Below, piece by piece: positions 23,317 to 32,679 of a stretch of 34,792 bases of DNA (position 1 is its first letter; each line of letters starts with the position of its first letter). The stretch comes from Saccoglossus kowalevskii (Eukaryota > Hemichordata > Enteropneusta > Harrimaniidae): contig NW_003156736.1 of the NCBI RefSeq assembly GCF_000003605.2, positions 641,214-676,005 on the forward strand, given 5' to 3'. The position numbers and the translations under genes are program-made. The notes beneath the pieces were generated by a model. That model worked only from the letters and a program-made list of their open reading frames with translations. It ran no database searches and was not told the DNA's origin.

Positions 23317-25517
23317 TTTTTACGTTCATAATAACCAGAATGTCTGAAATCTTGTGAATATGCATAGGCGATACATACGTATGTGACACAGTTGCTAAGA
23401 TCGTGGCGTTTTTTTTGGAGATTATTTTTCGCGTACTCTACGAGTGCATGGTGTTCGAAACCGTGGGTATGGTAAACCCTCGCTGATAATTCATATTTTG
23501 TGTGATCGAGCCTACCAGTTACAATTATGCGCGTTATGATAATTTTTAATAAATATAAACACGCCAGCAACATCGATTATATAAAAAATATTGGCCAGAA
23601 ACTTAAAAATTGTTCTGGTCGTTATTCTATGCCTAATTTGATACACCGAGACCGTGTATCCCGCGAATTAACTTGAACGAATAAAAAAAAACAAAAAAAC
23701 ATACATCTCAAAGGATCCGAGGTGTATCACGTCGCGAAGTGAAGGTTCCCATAACACCGTGTTACTCACTCACTAGCGTCGAGTGGGATCATGATTATAG
23801 GCTAAAACACAGAGTAGAGGATAACAGCGCTGAAGCCCATCGTTCATTGTTTCGCTCTCGCATAGGATAATGAAGTCTACCAGATCTCCCCGGGGAAATT
23901 ACGTTTTACCGCTGTGAGCTCGGATACGCTCTGACGAGATGCTCGTTAATTTGAAAAGCAAGACGTGCGCAGTAATGAACTACATTCAAGCCGACATTTG
24001 GCGAATTTAACTGGCGTTTTGATTGAAACAGGTGCGTCTAACGCAAGACGCTGTTATTTTTTTATACGGTCGCCGAGTGATCTAGTACATGAAATACAAC
24101 ACAGCACGGTCATACAAAATGCGAACAGTTAACTCAAAGACACGAGGGTGTTCTGTGGTGTATTTACTTAGCTTTAATAACGCGGATAAACATCCTCCCG
24201 TAACAATAACACAATTTGACTGAATTCTAGTCGAGTCAACTGTGACATAACCACTGACCACCAAAGCCACCGACCCTGATCGCCGCCACGCACTGCGTCA
24301 CAATAGCAGCCTTGTTGACATATTTAATGAAATATTATAGAGGAATTTAACGACAACCTTGAAACATTGTGTTGAAGTTATCACTCAACAATCTGACACT
24401 TGTCGAGGACAACGTGGAAATTGATAGATTGTCGTCTAAAAACACCAACGGCCGCTCAGAGTGTCATCACTTTGCGGCAATTGGAAGCACTTAAGTGGCC
24501 AATGTTTAGATAACAACAGATGTACTTTGCACTTATAATTACCTCTTACTGAAATATTGGTGGCAGCTGTTGCAACTTGAGGTTTGGATCTTTCTTGTGT
24601 CTAACTATAGATGGCGCTGGTAATGATTATAGTAAACTCGTGGAAAATGCTAACCTCATTTACATATTGTTAACGGAATACTCCGACAGAGGGCGACATT
24701 GACCAAAATGCATTTTTCTGGTTGGCGTCTATTTGTTTATTTATTTCTGCGTTCACTTGTTTTGTCTGGGCTACGTTCACTGTATCTACAGAGCTCGAGC
24801 AACACGTTTTTTTTTTATTTTACTAAGCAAAAATTATTGCTAAAAATCACATTTTTATTTTTTCAAAAAAAAATGGTGAATAATTATTCTCTAATGTCCA
24901 AAAAAAACAAAAAAAACAACAACAATATTACATTAGTGTAGTACTAAATAAGTTTTTATGTCCAATATGACTTGTTAAACACATGAATTTTATAATTTTA
25001 TTTTGCTTAAATAGTCACTTTTATTTATTTATTTACTACAATATACTTATACTACAATAACCCTGCCATCAGACGATAATAACAACAACGATATAGCACT
25101 GGACTCAATTCACCGTGTCCAGCTCCATTGTAACGCTGTATGTTAATTTCGGGGGAAGCCCTTGTGCGTATCAACTCTGACCCGTCCCGAACGAGCATGC
25201 GCAGAGTGTAGCGGGTACTCTTTCGTCCATGTGTGTTTACATGTTGCAGCCTTGATATTTCATAACGATATTCGTGTGTTATTGAACCTAAACAATCACT
25301 TTGTGTTTGTTGATAACCACGAATACCGCCAATCAATAATCTAATTTACGCGTTTGAAAGATGAAAAGAACGAAAATTCCCCAAAATAAGGGCATTTCGC
25401 CAGGAGAGCAAAGGTCAGAGACGAGTCAACAGCCAATATCGCATAGAGACAGAGCGCGAACCAGAGGGAAACAGGTATGAAAATTAAGTTATATAATATC
25501 AAGATTGACCGTCGAGG
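23317..25517. other. Intergenic DNA, nothing recognised apart from small inverted repeats
   Basis: A 9-bp perfect inverted repeat TGATACACC/GGTGTATCA (23,639-23,647 and 23,721-23,729) brackets an A-rich stretch. Short ORFs show no family resemblance. Confidence 0.4.
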
Positions 25518-25622
25518 TTCTATTCTATTCTATTCTATTCTATTCTATTCTATTCTATTCTATTCTATTCTATTCCATTCTATTCCATTCCATTCCATTC
25601 CATTCCATTCCATTCCATTCCA
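25518..25622. repeat. Pentanucleotide microsatellite TTCTA changing to TTCCA
   Basis: About 105 bp of uninterrupted 5-bp units. The first half is TTCTA, the second half mostly TTCCA, with a few mixed units at the junction. An ORF through it is an artefact of the repeat. Confidence 0.97.
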
Positions 25623-26824
25623 CTGCATGTATATCTAAAAAGACAAAAAGAAATTCAAATTTAATTCATAATAGAATACCAGTTTCGAGGATATTAGCTG
25701 CTCTTTCAAATTTTGTCAAAACCTCGCGTTTATTCGATCTACCGATATCAGTAGAATAATTCTAGAAAACTATACAGATTGACTCTATTTACAAATTCAG
25801 AATGAAATGTTGTGTTTTATCAGCACATAGTTGAAGGTATGCCCTTGTCATAATTCGTTGAGCACTAATAATAAGACTGGTTATGAAACGAAGTGCGATG
25901 CTAAATGAATCATGATTCCATTAAATGCCCAATTTAGTTTTCCCAGGCACATGTTTATTGGAGGTATGGCTATGGGAAAGAGTGTTATTAATCACTTGCA
26001 CAGCAAATGTTTTTTACAAGGTGTTAACACTAGTCCCCAGAAGCATCAATGTGTATATCATTCCAGATAGAAACATACTTCTCTATGGAGCAAATAAGGA
26101 ACATGTTCCAAAGATAAGAATGATGTGATATTGACAATTTCTTTAAATTATGTTTTTTATTTCACAATAACTTACGTCGGAAATGCAGATTTGAGATTAC
26201 CCGGTATGCGTTACATCGTAACATTGCTTTCTTTTGTAAAACATGGCTAAAAAATGACACATTGAAAGATTAATTTGTGTTCGTCATCTGCCATGTGGAT
26301 TTGTGTCTGCGATTGCATAATCTTTATGGAGTGATATCAGCGGGTCATGATGACTATTTCTATTTTACTCAGAATAAGTGAAAAGTAAAATAGCTACAAA
26401 AACACCCGCTAAATAAATTCATACTCGTTTATTTTAATTAACCACTGTTTGCATAAGAAACTGTTTAAAGTTTGCGAAGGTTCGACTGATCATGAATTCT
26501 TATTCTTATTACCTCACTGGACTGATGAATCATGTTTTAGTGCATCCATGTCACATGATATTGATTGGCAGCTGCGCGTCGGTTTACTGGTTCGTGTTTT
26601 ATCCTTTATTCAACAACTTCTCAACTTTTATGTTATGTATTAATTCTATTAATCAGATCGACGGATTCATGATTTATATTCTCTGTATAAATTGAGAGAA
26701 GTTAGTTAGAACATGGCTTTGTCAGCTGATCTTGATTAACAGGAGATCGTCAAAAGAACACACATGATTGGTTAATCTAATGCAACATTTTACTATTGGA
26801 GGGCGCATAGCCATGTTAGAAGCT
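25623..26824. other. Intergenic DNA, nothing recognised
   Basis: AT-rich sequence with ORFs under 70 codons and no recognised motif. Confidence 0.45.
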
Positions 26825-26925
26825 GGTTATAAAATGACACAGCCTTTATACATGGTTTTGAAGTCACGAGTGCAGAACGCAAGTGACTACAAAACCTTGT
26901 ATAAAGGGTGTATCATTTTATAACC
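26825..26925. mobile_element. 101-bp foldback element with 43-bp arms
   Basis: The arms at 26,825-26,867 and 26,883-26,925 are reverse complements at 39 of 43 positions and enclose a 15-nt loop. The outer end reads GGTTATAAAATG. Such a compact palindrome is typical of foldback MITEs. A transcribed hairpin is an alternative. Confidence 0.85.
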
Positions 26926-27187
26926 TATACATACAACATTGCTACAATACATTCATAGTTACATACATCTACCATGGTAATTGTTTTATAAGTTGAAAAA
27001 AAACACAGATTGTATCAGAATCCACTGGAGCTGATTACTACAGCAAGACTTGCAAGGAAATAATCCCTATTGTTTAGAAGCGTATTTATATCCACTTATC
27101 ACATATATTGATTTGGGATCACCAATGATCACTTTCTTCTGTGTCTGCTCATTGTATATTTTCGGAACACAATTTGGCGAAAGGTTT
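26926..27187. other. Intergenic DNA, nothing recognised
   Basis: No gene or repeat was seen between the foldback element and the minisatellite. Confidence 0.4.
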
Positions 27188-27800
27188 CCTAGGACTTCAG
27201 TGTAAGTCTCTATGACCCCCCCCCCCCTCAGGATCCAGCGAAAGTCACTGTAATTTTCTTAGACTGACATGTAGGCGTGAGTGGCGCCCTCGCCGGCTGA
27301 ACGGCATCAGACCCCCACTAGCGCCTGACTAGCGGCAAGATCAATACTGCAAATTCGCAAAGTTCACGCCTTCTTGCATTGAGTTTCAATGAATATTCAT
27401 TCTGGTGGTCATGGTAACACCGTCAATCAAAGCAGTGTTTGTATTGTTGGCAAAAATCACTGTTTTCAACAGGATGATAAATTTTGGGTGGAAATAAACT
27501 GCTGTGAATGGTTACTTTTTGATAGCTGTCACTATCTGACATTTCTGCAATTTGATTGGTACCGACAAAAAATCATTGGGGGAAGTGAAAAACTACATCG
27601 TTCTGTCAGGCGTGTGTTGGGTTTGAACCACCGCGGAGGGCACAACTCACGCGACCTTGTCAAGCTATAACTTCCTAGGACCATAGTGAAAGTCACTATG
27701 ACTCTCTAGAACCAACGTAAAAGTCACTGTGATTCTAAGGACCACAATGAATGTCATTGTAACTCCCAAGGACCCAGAGAAAGTTGCCATGACTGGTCGC
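27188..27800. repeat. Decayed ~31-bp minisatellite split by an insertion
   Basis: About six units with the core AGGACC, GTGAAAGTCACTATGACT lie in two blocks, 27,188-27,262 and 27,671-27,800. A run of 12 C (27,216-27,227) sits in the first block. The roughly 400 bp between the blocks is the inverted-repeat element listed next. Confidence 0.7.
27264..27664. mobile_element. About 400-bp inverted-repeat element inserted in the minisatellite
   Basis: The left end (27,275-27,296, GCGTGAGTGGCGCCCTCGCC) and the reverse complement of the right end (27,631-27,652, GCGTGAGTTGTGCCCTCCGC) match except for small gaps. Weaker pairing (TGACA, GCCTGAC) continues on both sides. The minus strand also has GGTTCAAACCC, which resembles a Pol III B-box, so a SINE origin is possible. 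The 93-codon ORF inside (27,389-27,670) shows no motif. Confidence 0.6.
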
Positions 27801-27869
27801 ATTTTCTTATCAGTTGATGTTCTTTTGGGCATACTTTGTAAATATTCTTGTAATAATTTTTTTTTTCAG

Positions 27870-28002
27870 AATACTACAAATAAAACAAGTTTCTTTTCAC
27901 GATGTTTAAGTATTGGGAAATATATTGTACTTTTAATGGTTTTACCTGCATTTTTAAATCATGCTCTGTTGTACAAGGAAGGAGACGTCTTAAAACCTCC
28001 AG
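27870..28002 (+). CDS. Alpha/beta-hydrolase-like gene, first visible exon: membrane segment
   Basis: The exon follows a strong polypyrimidine tract ending TTTTCAG (27,867-27,869) and ends at the donor GTAAGT (28,003), phase 1. It encodes 44 residues. The hydrophobic stretch KYIVLLMVLPAFLNHALL (about residues 17-34), preceded by basic residues (SRCLSIGK), looks like a single N-terminal membrane anchor. KEGDVLKPPG then leads into the hydrolase domain. The open frame continues upstream through 27,729. An unspliced start at an ATG near 27,747 or 27,789 is therefore formally possible, but that stretch is minisatellite and the acceptor is strong, so an upstream exon is more likely. This protein family is inferred from the downstream exons. 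Confidence 0.75.
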
Positions 28003-28181
28003 GTAAGTAACCTCTGGGTCAATGTGTGAGGGAATCTGATTATGGCTTTATAATTTTTTGGGCATTTTATTTAAGCTATCATTAATTTTCGCTGAAATAA
28101 CATTTTTGGTGTTTTGTATAGAATTTATTTTATTCCCTGATTTTTGAGAAGTTGAGGAAAAAAGGTATATTCACTGGATTT

Positions 28182-28214
28182 TATTTTCACTGAATCATTC
28201 CTTCAGTGAAAATA
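28182..28214. repeat. 13-bp perfect hairpin, loop 7
   Basis: TATTTTCACTGAA pairs exactly with TTCAGTGAAAATA. About 30 bp downstream a reversed TACTGTAAAATA terminus (28,245-28,256) suggests this is half of a decayed member of the TACTGTA family. Confidence 0.7.
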
Positions 28215-28821
28215 GCGAAAATTGATTCCAAGCGAAAATAAAGTATTTTACAGTATTATTATTTATTTAGTGTTTTTATTGTTTTTGTAATCGCGGCGGC
28301 GTGGTATTTTGCGATAGTTAAAGCTACAGTAGCTATGATTTTAAAAGTTTGTTATCTAAATATAACCAAATAAAGATGACCAAATCTTACCAAAATATTG
28401 TTTTATAAACAATTGCCTGGGCATAATGCTAATGTCACATGAAATGCAATGTGAAACCTAAGGGTCGAGTAGTCACATGTTGGGAATTGAACAAAGTTAT
28501 GACACATGACCAACACTATTATGGGAAATAACAGATAAAATCATCAATGAGAGGGCATCAAAAAGAGGCTTAGCCTGTCAGGTTCACAAGATTGCGATGT
28601 ATTTGCCCACATCTGTTTTATGACTTCACTACCTTAAAGAACTCTTTCAACAACAATATTAAGACATTCGTACCAGCTGCTCCAAAATATTGGCAATTAT
28701 GGCCATGCAGTAACACAATGTCTTGTCTCTCATTACTGAAGGAAATCAACAGCCGCGATGTTGTCACTGATTGGCTTCTTGCACTGTCAATCACTGTGGT
28801 GGTGTATGAAAATGATTAACA

Positions 28822-29037
28822 TACTGTAAAATGACTAATTTTCATTGGGTTTAAATTTCGCTGATTTACCATTTCAGGCATATTCAGTGGGTTTTAAATT
28901 CACAGTTTTATCATTTAGAAAATGTGTTCTATGCTAAATTTTACATATTCACTGGGTTTTAATTTAGCAAATTTTCCAGTCAGAGGAATAAACAAAATTA
29001 AAACCCAGTGAATAATTAAATTAACCCCTTTACAATA
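28822..29037. mobile_element. 216-bp MITE-like foldback element with TACTGTA ends
   Basis: The outer ends are TACTGTAAAATGACTAATTT (28,822 on) and, in reverse complement from 29,037, TATTGTAAAGGGGTTAATTT. Internally, a perfect 20-bp inverted repeat (28,946-28,965 with 28,995-29,014, starting TATTCACTGGG) makes a strong hairpin. It has no coding capacity. Its right edge is only 47 bp before exon 2, so part of that intron's acceptor region lies next to the insertion. Confidence 0.72.
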
Positions 29038-29084
29038 TATTGATTTGTTTTTAAATACAGTGAAAGTTGTAATTTTATTTTTAG

Positions 29085-29150
29085 GACAGATTTATGAAAT
29101 TGATGAACAAAAAATGTATTTGCATTGTGTGGGAAGAGGATCACCAACAG
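29085..29150 (+). CDS. Alpha/beta-hydrolase-like gene, second visible exon
   Basis: A 66-bp exon in phase 1 on both sides, between acceptor TTTATTTTTAG and donor GTAAAA. With the first base carried over from the previous exon it reads GQIYEIDEQKMYLHC and then VGRGSPT. The segment MYLHCVGRGSPT corresponds to the strand and turn written LHCxGxGSPT in many alpha/beta hydrolases, just before the oxyanion-hole loop. The short exon and weak donor would be easy to miss in automatic annotation; the match of frame and motif on both sides supports it. Confidence 0.85.
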
Positions 29151-30001
29151 GTAAAATATACTATGTAGTAGTTAAGGTATTATTACTTTTCATTCTTATT
29201 ATGCACTTTAAATTTAAATTATCGGTATATTATTTTTGTTTGGATAACACAGCAATTTCCTAAAATATAACCAAGGTATTTCCTGCTGGTTTGAATAACT
29301 GAAGAAGAAATCTGGGTCTAATAAACTAGTATAGAAATATGAACCCTCAATTACATGTGTTTTGGACAATTTTTAATTAAATTTGCCATCAGAGATAGGG
29401 GTTAGCACTTTGGAAAAAGCACAAAGTTATTGTTCTGATAGAACGTGTTCAGATATCCCAGATTTTATTTTGTTCTTTGTCATTAATTTGATGGAACCTT
29501 ATGATGGTTCATTTCATTAATTGTTAGTGACTGTTAAATTTAAAGCAAATTTTCAAGAAAAGTCACCTCGATGCATCTGTCCATGCAGGTGCATCCATCT
29601 CAGAAATGCCATCAATATAATGAACCATGACATTCATACTAAAAACATTATGTATGCATTGGTCTCATGATCAGAATTAAGATGGATGACCAGCGGCCAT
29701 TTTTGGCAACATTCAGAAGCATTCATTTCAGAAGCAGATCTGAGGCACGGATGGCCATTATCTTTTACGTGCTTGGGCTGTTGCCAATTGTGCATTTATA
29801 ACTGTGTTATCATTAAAACTCGAAAATGTGGCCTATTAAAATTCATCCACCAAATTATTTAATAATTTTTCCTAATTTGATTGGCTTCTAAAATCTAGAC
29901 CAATTCAAAATTTGGTTGTTTTTGGATCACATACAATTGTATTGTTGTTTTATTCAAGATGGCTGACTGGTAGCCATCTTATGTATAAATTTCATCTTAT
30001 G

Positions 30002-30086
<85 letters not shown>

Positions 30087-30116
30087 TTTTTTAATTCCTT
30101 ATATATATTTTGACAG
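29151..30116 (+). other. Intron 2 with old repeat fragments
   Basis: It contains two fragments of the composite repeat seen at 700-1724: AAGATGGATGACCAGCGGCC near 29,681, and a hairpin AAGATGGCT/AGCCATCTT near 29,957. It ends with the AT microsatellite. No extra exon was seen. Confidence 0.6.
30005..30080. repeat. AT dinucleotide repeat, 38 units
   Basis: An uninterrupted 76-bp AT tract ends 36 bp before exon 3, so it occupies the likely branch-point region of intron 2. A short T-rich tract and TTTTGACAG remain between it and the exon. Confidence 0.98.
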
Positions 30117-30193
30117 TGGTTCTAGATGCTCCAACAGGCATGTCATCAGATGTGTGGATTTTTGTCCAAGAAAAACTATCCAAATTAACTAAG
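30117..30193 (+). CDS. Alpha/beta-hydrolase-like gene, third visible exon: oxyanion-loop region
   Basis: The acceptor TTTTGACAG is followed by 77 bp ending at AAG and donor GTAAAA, in phase 0. With the base carried over it encodes VVLDAPTGMSSDVW followed by IFVQEKLSKLTK. VVLDAPTG sits where hydrolases of this group have VVLESGLG, the loop carrying the oxyanion-hole backbone. DVW, then the amphipathic helix to KLTK, matches the helix that follows. The replacement by DAPTGMSS is unusual compared with bacterial members. The join with the previous exon (GSPT/VVLD) is seamless, which strongly supports both splice sites. Confidence 0.88.
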
Positions 30194-30623
30194 GTAAAAT
30201 CTTTGACCTTTGATCAATTGTTGTCAACTTTTACCAAAAAAACAAACTTCATAGGTTGTGCCAAAATTTGCTGGGAAAACTTATGGTGCATATTGTCTAC
30301 CGGCAATCTTTGTCTTTTCCAAAATGATTACATGTTTTAATAAATCTGAGATTGTAGGGTTACTCATGAGACATCCTCTATATATTCTGTATTCTTTTAT
30401 GACAATAGTTCATGTGACGTGTATGTGCATGTACATGTGCATGTCTGTCATTTCCAATAAAGAAACTTACTTTCCATTGACATATATCCGTGACATTCTT
30501 GGGAAGATTAGGTTTTACACACTATAGTACATCCTGTGATACATACACAAACATTTTGTGCTTAACAGTAAAGCATGTGCAGGTGATGACCCTCCCGCTT
30601 AAAATGAACCATGTAATTTGCAG
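30194..30623 (+). other. Intron 3
   Basis: The donor is GTAAAA and the acceptor TAATTTGCAG. ORFs of up to 89 codons in this stretch have no motif. Nothing else was recognised. Confidence 0.7.
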
Positions 30624-30674
30624 GTCTGTATTTATGACAGAGCCGGTTTGGGATACAGTGAAGCTCCCTCACAG
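30624..30674 (+). CDS. Alpha/beta-hydrolase-like gene, fourth visible exon: DRAGLGYSE motif
   Basis: A 51-bp, 17-codon phase-0 exon between acceptor TTTGCAG and the consensus donor GTGAGT. It reads VCIYDRAGLGYSEAPSQ. The YDRAGxGxSE signature marks the strand and loop ahead of the nucleophile elbow in a large group of alpha/beta hydrolases. The motif is intact here, which makes the fold assignment the firmest of all the exons. The open frame extends past the donor, but the good donor and the clean continuation into exon 5 favour splicing. Confidence 0.9.
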
Positions 30675-31213
30675 GTGAGTTTAGCCATTTCGGCATGCCA
30701 AAGGTTCTTTATGTTTTCTGTAATGAATTTGATAAATATTTTTCTTGGTACAATTTTCAGATATTCCACTGATACTTTCTGCACAACTCACTGCATTCTC
30801 TTCATCTGTATATGAATATTTATAAATGCTAATAACAGTTGAATCGAATCAGCCAATTAAAGAGCACAGTGCACATTGACGTCATTTGTTCTATTTATAT
30901 TCCATCAGCGAATAGAAACCTCTTGTTTTAGTTTGAATTGTGTAATTAATAAATATTTATGAAAACAAAGGGAATGGGTTTGTAGCACTGAGAGTATTCC
31001 TGCTCAAGTGATTTAATTTAAACTTGGTATGTAGGTGCTCTGAAATATTCTGACCCGAGGACTTTTGTTATCTTTATGCATATTTATTACCTAATTTGCA
31101 TAATGCTATTAAAATCATGTGACCTCACTAATGAATATTATGTCACCTCATGATGAATATTATGAATAAACTACTGGTCATTTGATTCTCTTAATTTTTT
31201 TTTCTGACTCCAG
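30675..31213 (+). other. Intron 4
   Basis: The donor is GTGAGT. The acceptor TTTTTTTTTCTGACTCCAG has a long pyrimidine tract. The AT-rich interior includes a short direct repeat ATGAATATTATG near 31,131-31,163. No gene was recognised. Confidence 0.7.
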
Positions 31214-31293
31214 TTTCAATATAAAAATGTAGAAACAGATGAAAAAGAGAAATCATACATGCATAACAAATGGCAAGAAGCAACCACTGAAAG
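31214..31293 (+). CDS. Alpha/beta-hydrolase-like gene, fifth visible exon: charged insert
   Basis: An 80-bp exon starting in phase 0 and ending in phase 2 at donor GTACAA. It encodes FQYKNVETDEKEKSYMHNKW followed by QEATTE and the first two bases of an arginine codon. The final ATTER, with MADDL from the next exon, aligns with the RTAERIADDL type of segment in bacterial relatives. The first 20 or so residues, strongly charged, look like an insertion relative to them. It is a less conserved exon, but the frame and phase fit exons 4 and 6 exactly. Confidence 0.8.
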
Positions 31294-31675
31294 GTACAAA
31301 TCTTTTGTTTTGAATTTGTTTTTTCCGTTTTGATATGCGTTCCATGAAATGATTACAGATGTGTTTCCACTTAGCTTATCAACCACAAATGATCTTTGAG
31401 TTTACAATTTAGACAGGTTAGTTGATGACTAGTTAGGGTAACACTAACATGTCTCACGATGTGTGTGTGTTTGTGTGCTCTTTCCTCCCTGTACTGGGTA
31501 AAAAGGGCACAATATTACATACAATTTTGACCTGAATAGTAAATATTTCAAATAAATTTTTTGTAAATTTTTTTTACCAATTACAAGTCAGTAGAATTAT
31601 GTATTCGTTCTGTACAACAACTGTCATCAAATCTTCTTATTGCCCTTTGCTATAATATCATTGAGACTACTCCTT

Positions 31676-32131
31676 CAAATTGACGAGGGCAAGCCAACTA
31701 TTGGAATATTTATCGATTTTACAAAAGCTTTTGATACTATTAATCATACAATTTTGCTGGAAAAAATGGGTCATTATGGTATACGCGGGCTTCCAAATAA
31801 GTGGTTTAAAAGTTATCTAGAAGATAGATCACAATTCATTTTTTCAAATGGTGTTTCATCTGGGCAACTTCCTATATCATGTGGTGTACCACAAGGTTCA
31901 GTACTTGGCCCTACCTTATTTCTTTTATACATTAATGATTTCCCAAACTCTACACATTTTTTTAACTTTAGACTCTTTGCTGATGACTCCAATTTGTTTC
32001 ATTCTTTTCCACTAGGGGCAGATATTGATTTGTGTATTATTAACAAACATTTAAACAGTGTTGTACACTGGTGTGATGCAAATAAGTTGACTATCAATTG
32101 TTCAAAAACAAAATATATGATCATCAAAAAA
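31676..32131 (+). pseudogene. Reverse transcriptase fragment of the LINE
   Basis: The frame carries the palm motifs in order: IFIDFTKAFDTINH (first catalytic aspartate), CGVPQGSVLGPTLFLLYIND, and FADD at 31,976-31,987 (the catalytic aspartate pair). LTINCSKTKYMIIKK follows. The fingers region before DEGKPT is missing by 5' truncation. After about KKND the frame runs into unrelated residues and stops at 32,189-32,191, because the thumb and connection region (of the order of 100 codons in relatives) has been deleted and the reading frame shifted. The preserved FADD suggests a fairly young insertion, but the copy cannot encode an active enzyme. It would have acted as an RNA-templated DNA polymerase in target-primed integration. 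Confidence 0.88.
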
Positions 32132-32138
32132 AATGATA

Positions 32139-32507
32139 GCCAGAATTATAACGTTTTCCGACTTTACTGCGCATGCTCCACCAATTTTTAATACTCTCCA
32201 AATTCTTGATATTTTTAAACTTCATAAGTCATTACTTTTAAGTTTTATGTATGATATAATTCATGAGAATCTCCCACAATCAATGTCAACATATAATTTG
32301 CAGTATTTACATCATAAATATAGAACACGACAAAGATGTCGAAATGATTTACTTGTACCTAGAATGAACACAGTAGCGGGGACATTTGCAATATCTTATT
32401 TAGGGGCCAAACTTTGGAACAGCATATCAATTTCTTTAAGGTCTAAACAAAAACTTACATTCAAAAATACTATACGGGAAAATTTAATGTCAGAGTATTT
32501 AGAATAG
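32139..32507 (+). pseudogene. C-terminal domain fragment of the LINE ORF2
   Basis: The frame reads RIITFSDFTAHAPPIF and then LQILDIFKLHKSLLL, FMYDIIHENLPQS, TRQRCRNDLLVPR and GAKLWNSI, ending at TAG (32,505-32,507). RAIRIIT, APPIF, then a helix, TR-LPR and GxKLWNSLP is the familiar order at the C terminus of CR1/L2/jockey-type ORF2 proteins. It is one frame off the RT fragment, with the junction near 32,131-32,139. The role of this tail is not well defined. It is a dead fragment here. Confidence 0.8.
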
Positions 32508-32639
32508 AACTAATATTTATTATAAATGTATGTATATACATATATATATATATTATTATATTATCATATTTGTTTATTTGAAATATACTGAGGTGTAACC
32601 TACTGTCCTAACTTAAGTCATTAAATTCAAGTTATGTCA

Positions 32640-32679
32640 GGGATCTGACTCGACTAGCTTTTAAGCTATTTCAGATTCC
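32640..32679 (+). repeat. Stem-loop in the LINE 3' UTR
   Basis: GGGATCTGA (32,640-32,648) can pair with TCAGATTCC (32,671-32,679) with one G-U pair. Inside, AGCT/AGCT flanks TTTA. A 3'-terminal stem-loop recognised by the RT is known for L2-type LINEs (for example UnaL2), so this may be the recognition structure. Confidence 0.5.

Larger units (their letters stand above)
28003..29084 (+). other. Intron 1 with foldback-type repeats
   Basis: The donor is GTAAGT and the acceptor TTTATTTTTAG. It contains a 13-bp hairpin (28,182-28,194 with 28,202-28,214), a decayed TACTGTA terminus near 28,245-28,256 in reverse, and the 216-bp element at 28,822. No exon-like frame was seen. Confidence 0.7.

Noticed and set aside
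23639-23729. 9-bp inverted repeat TGATACACC/GGTGTATCA as a transposon
   Set aside because: The match is short and does not extend. Too weak to call an element without other copies.
25505-25759. 84-codon ORF with repeated SILFY/SIPFH peptides
   Set aside because: It is a translation of the pentanucleotide microsatellite.
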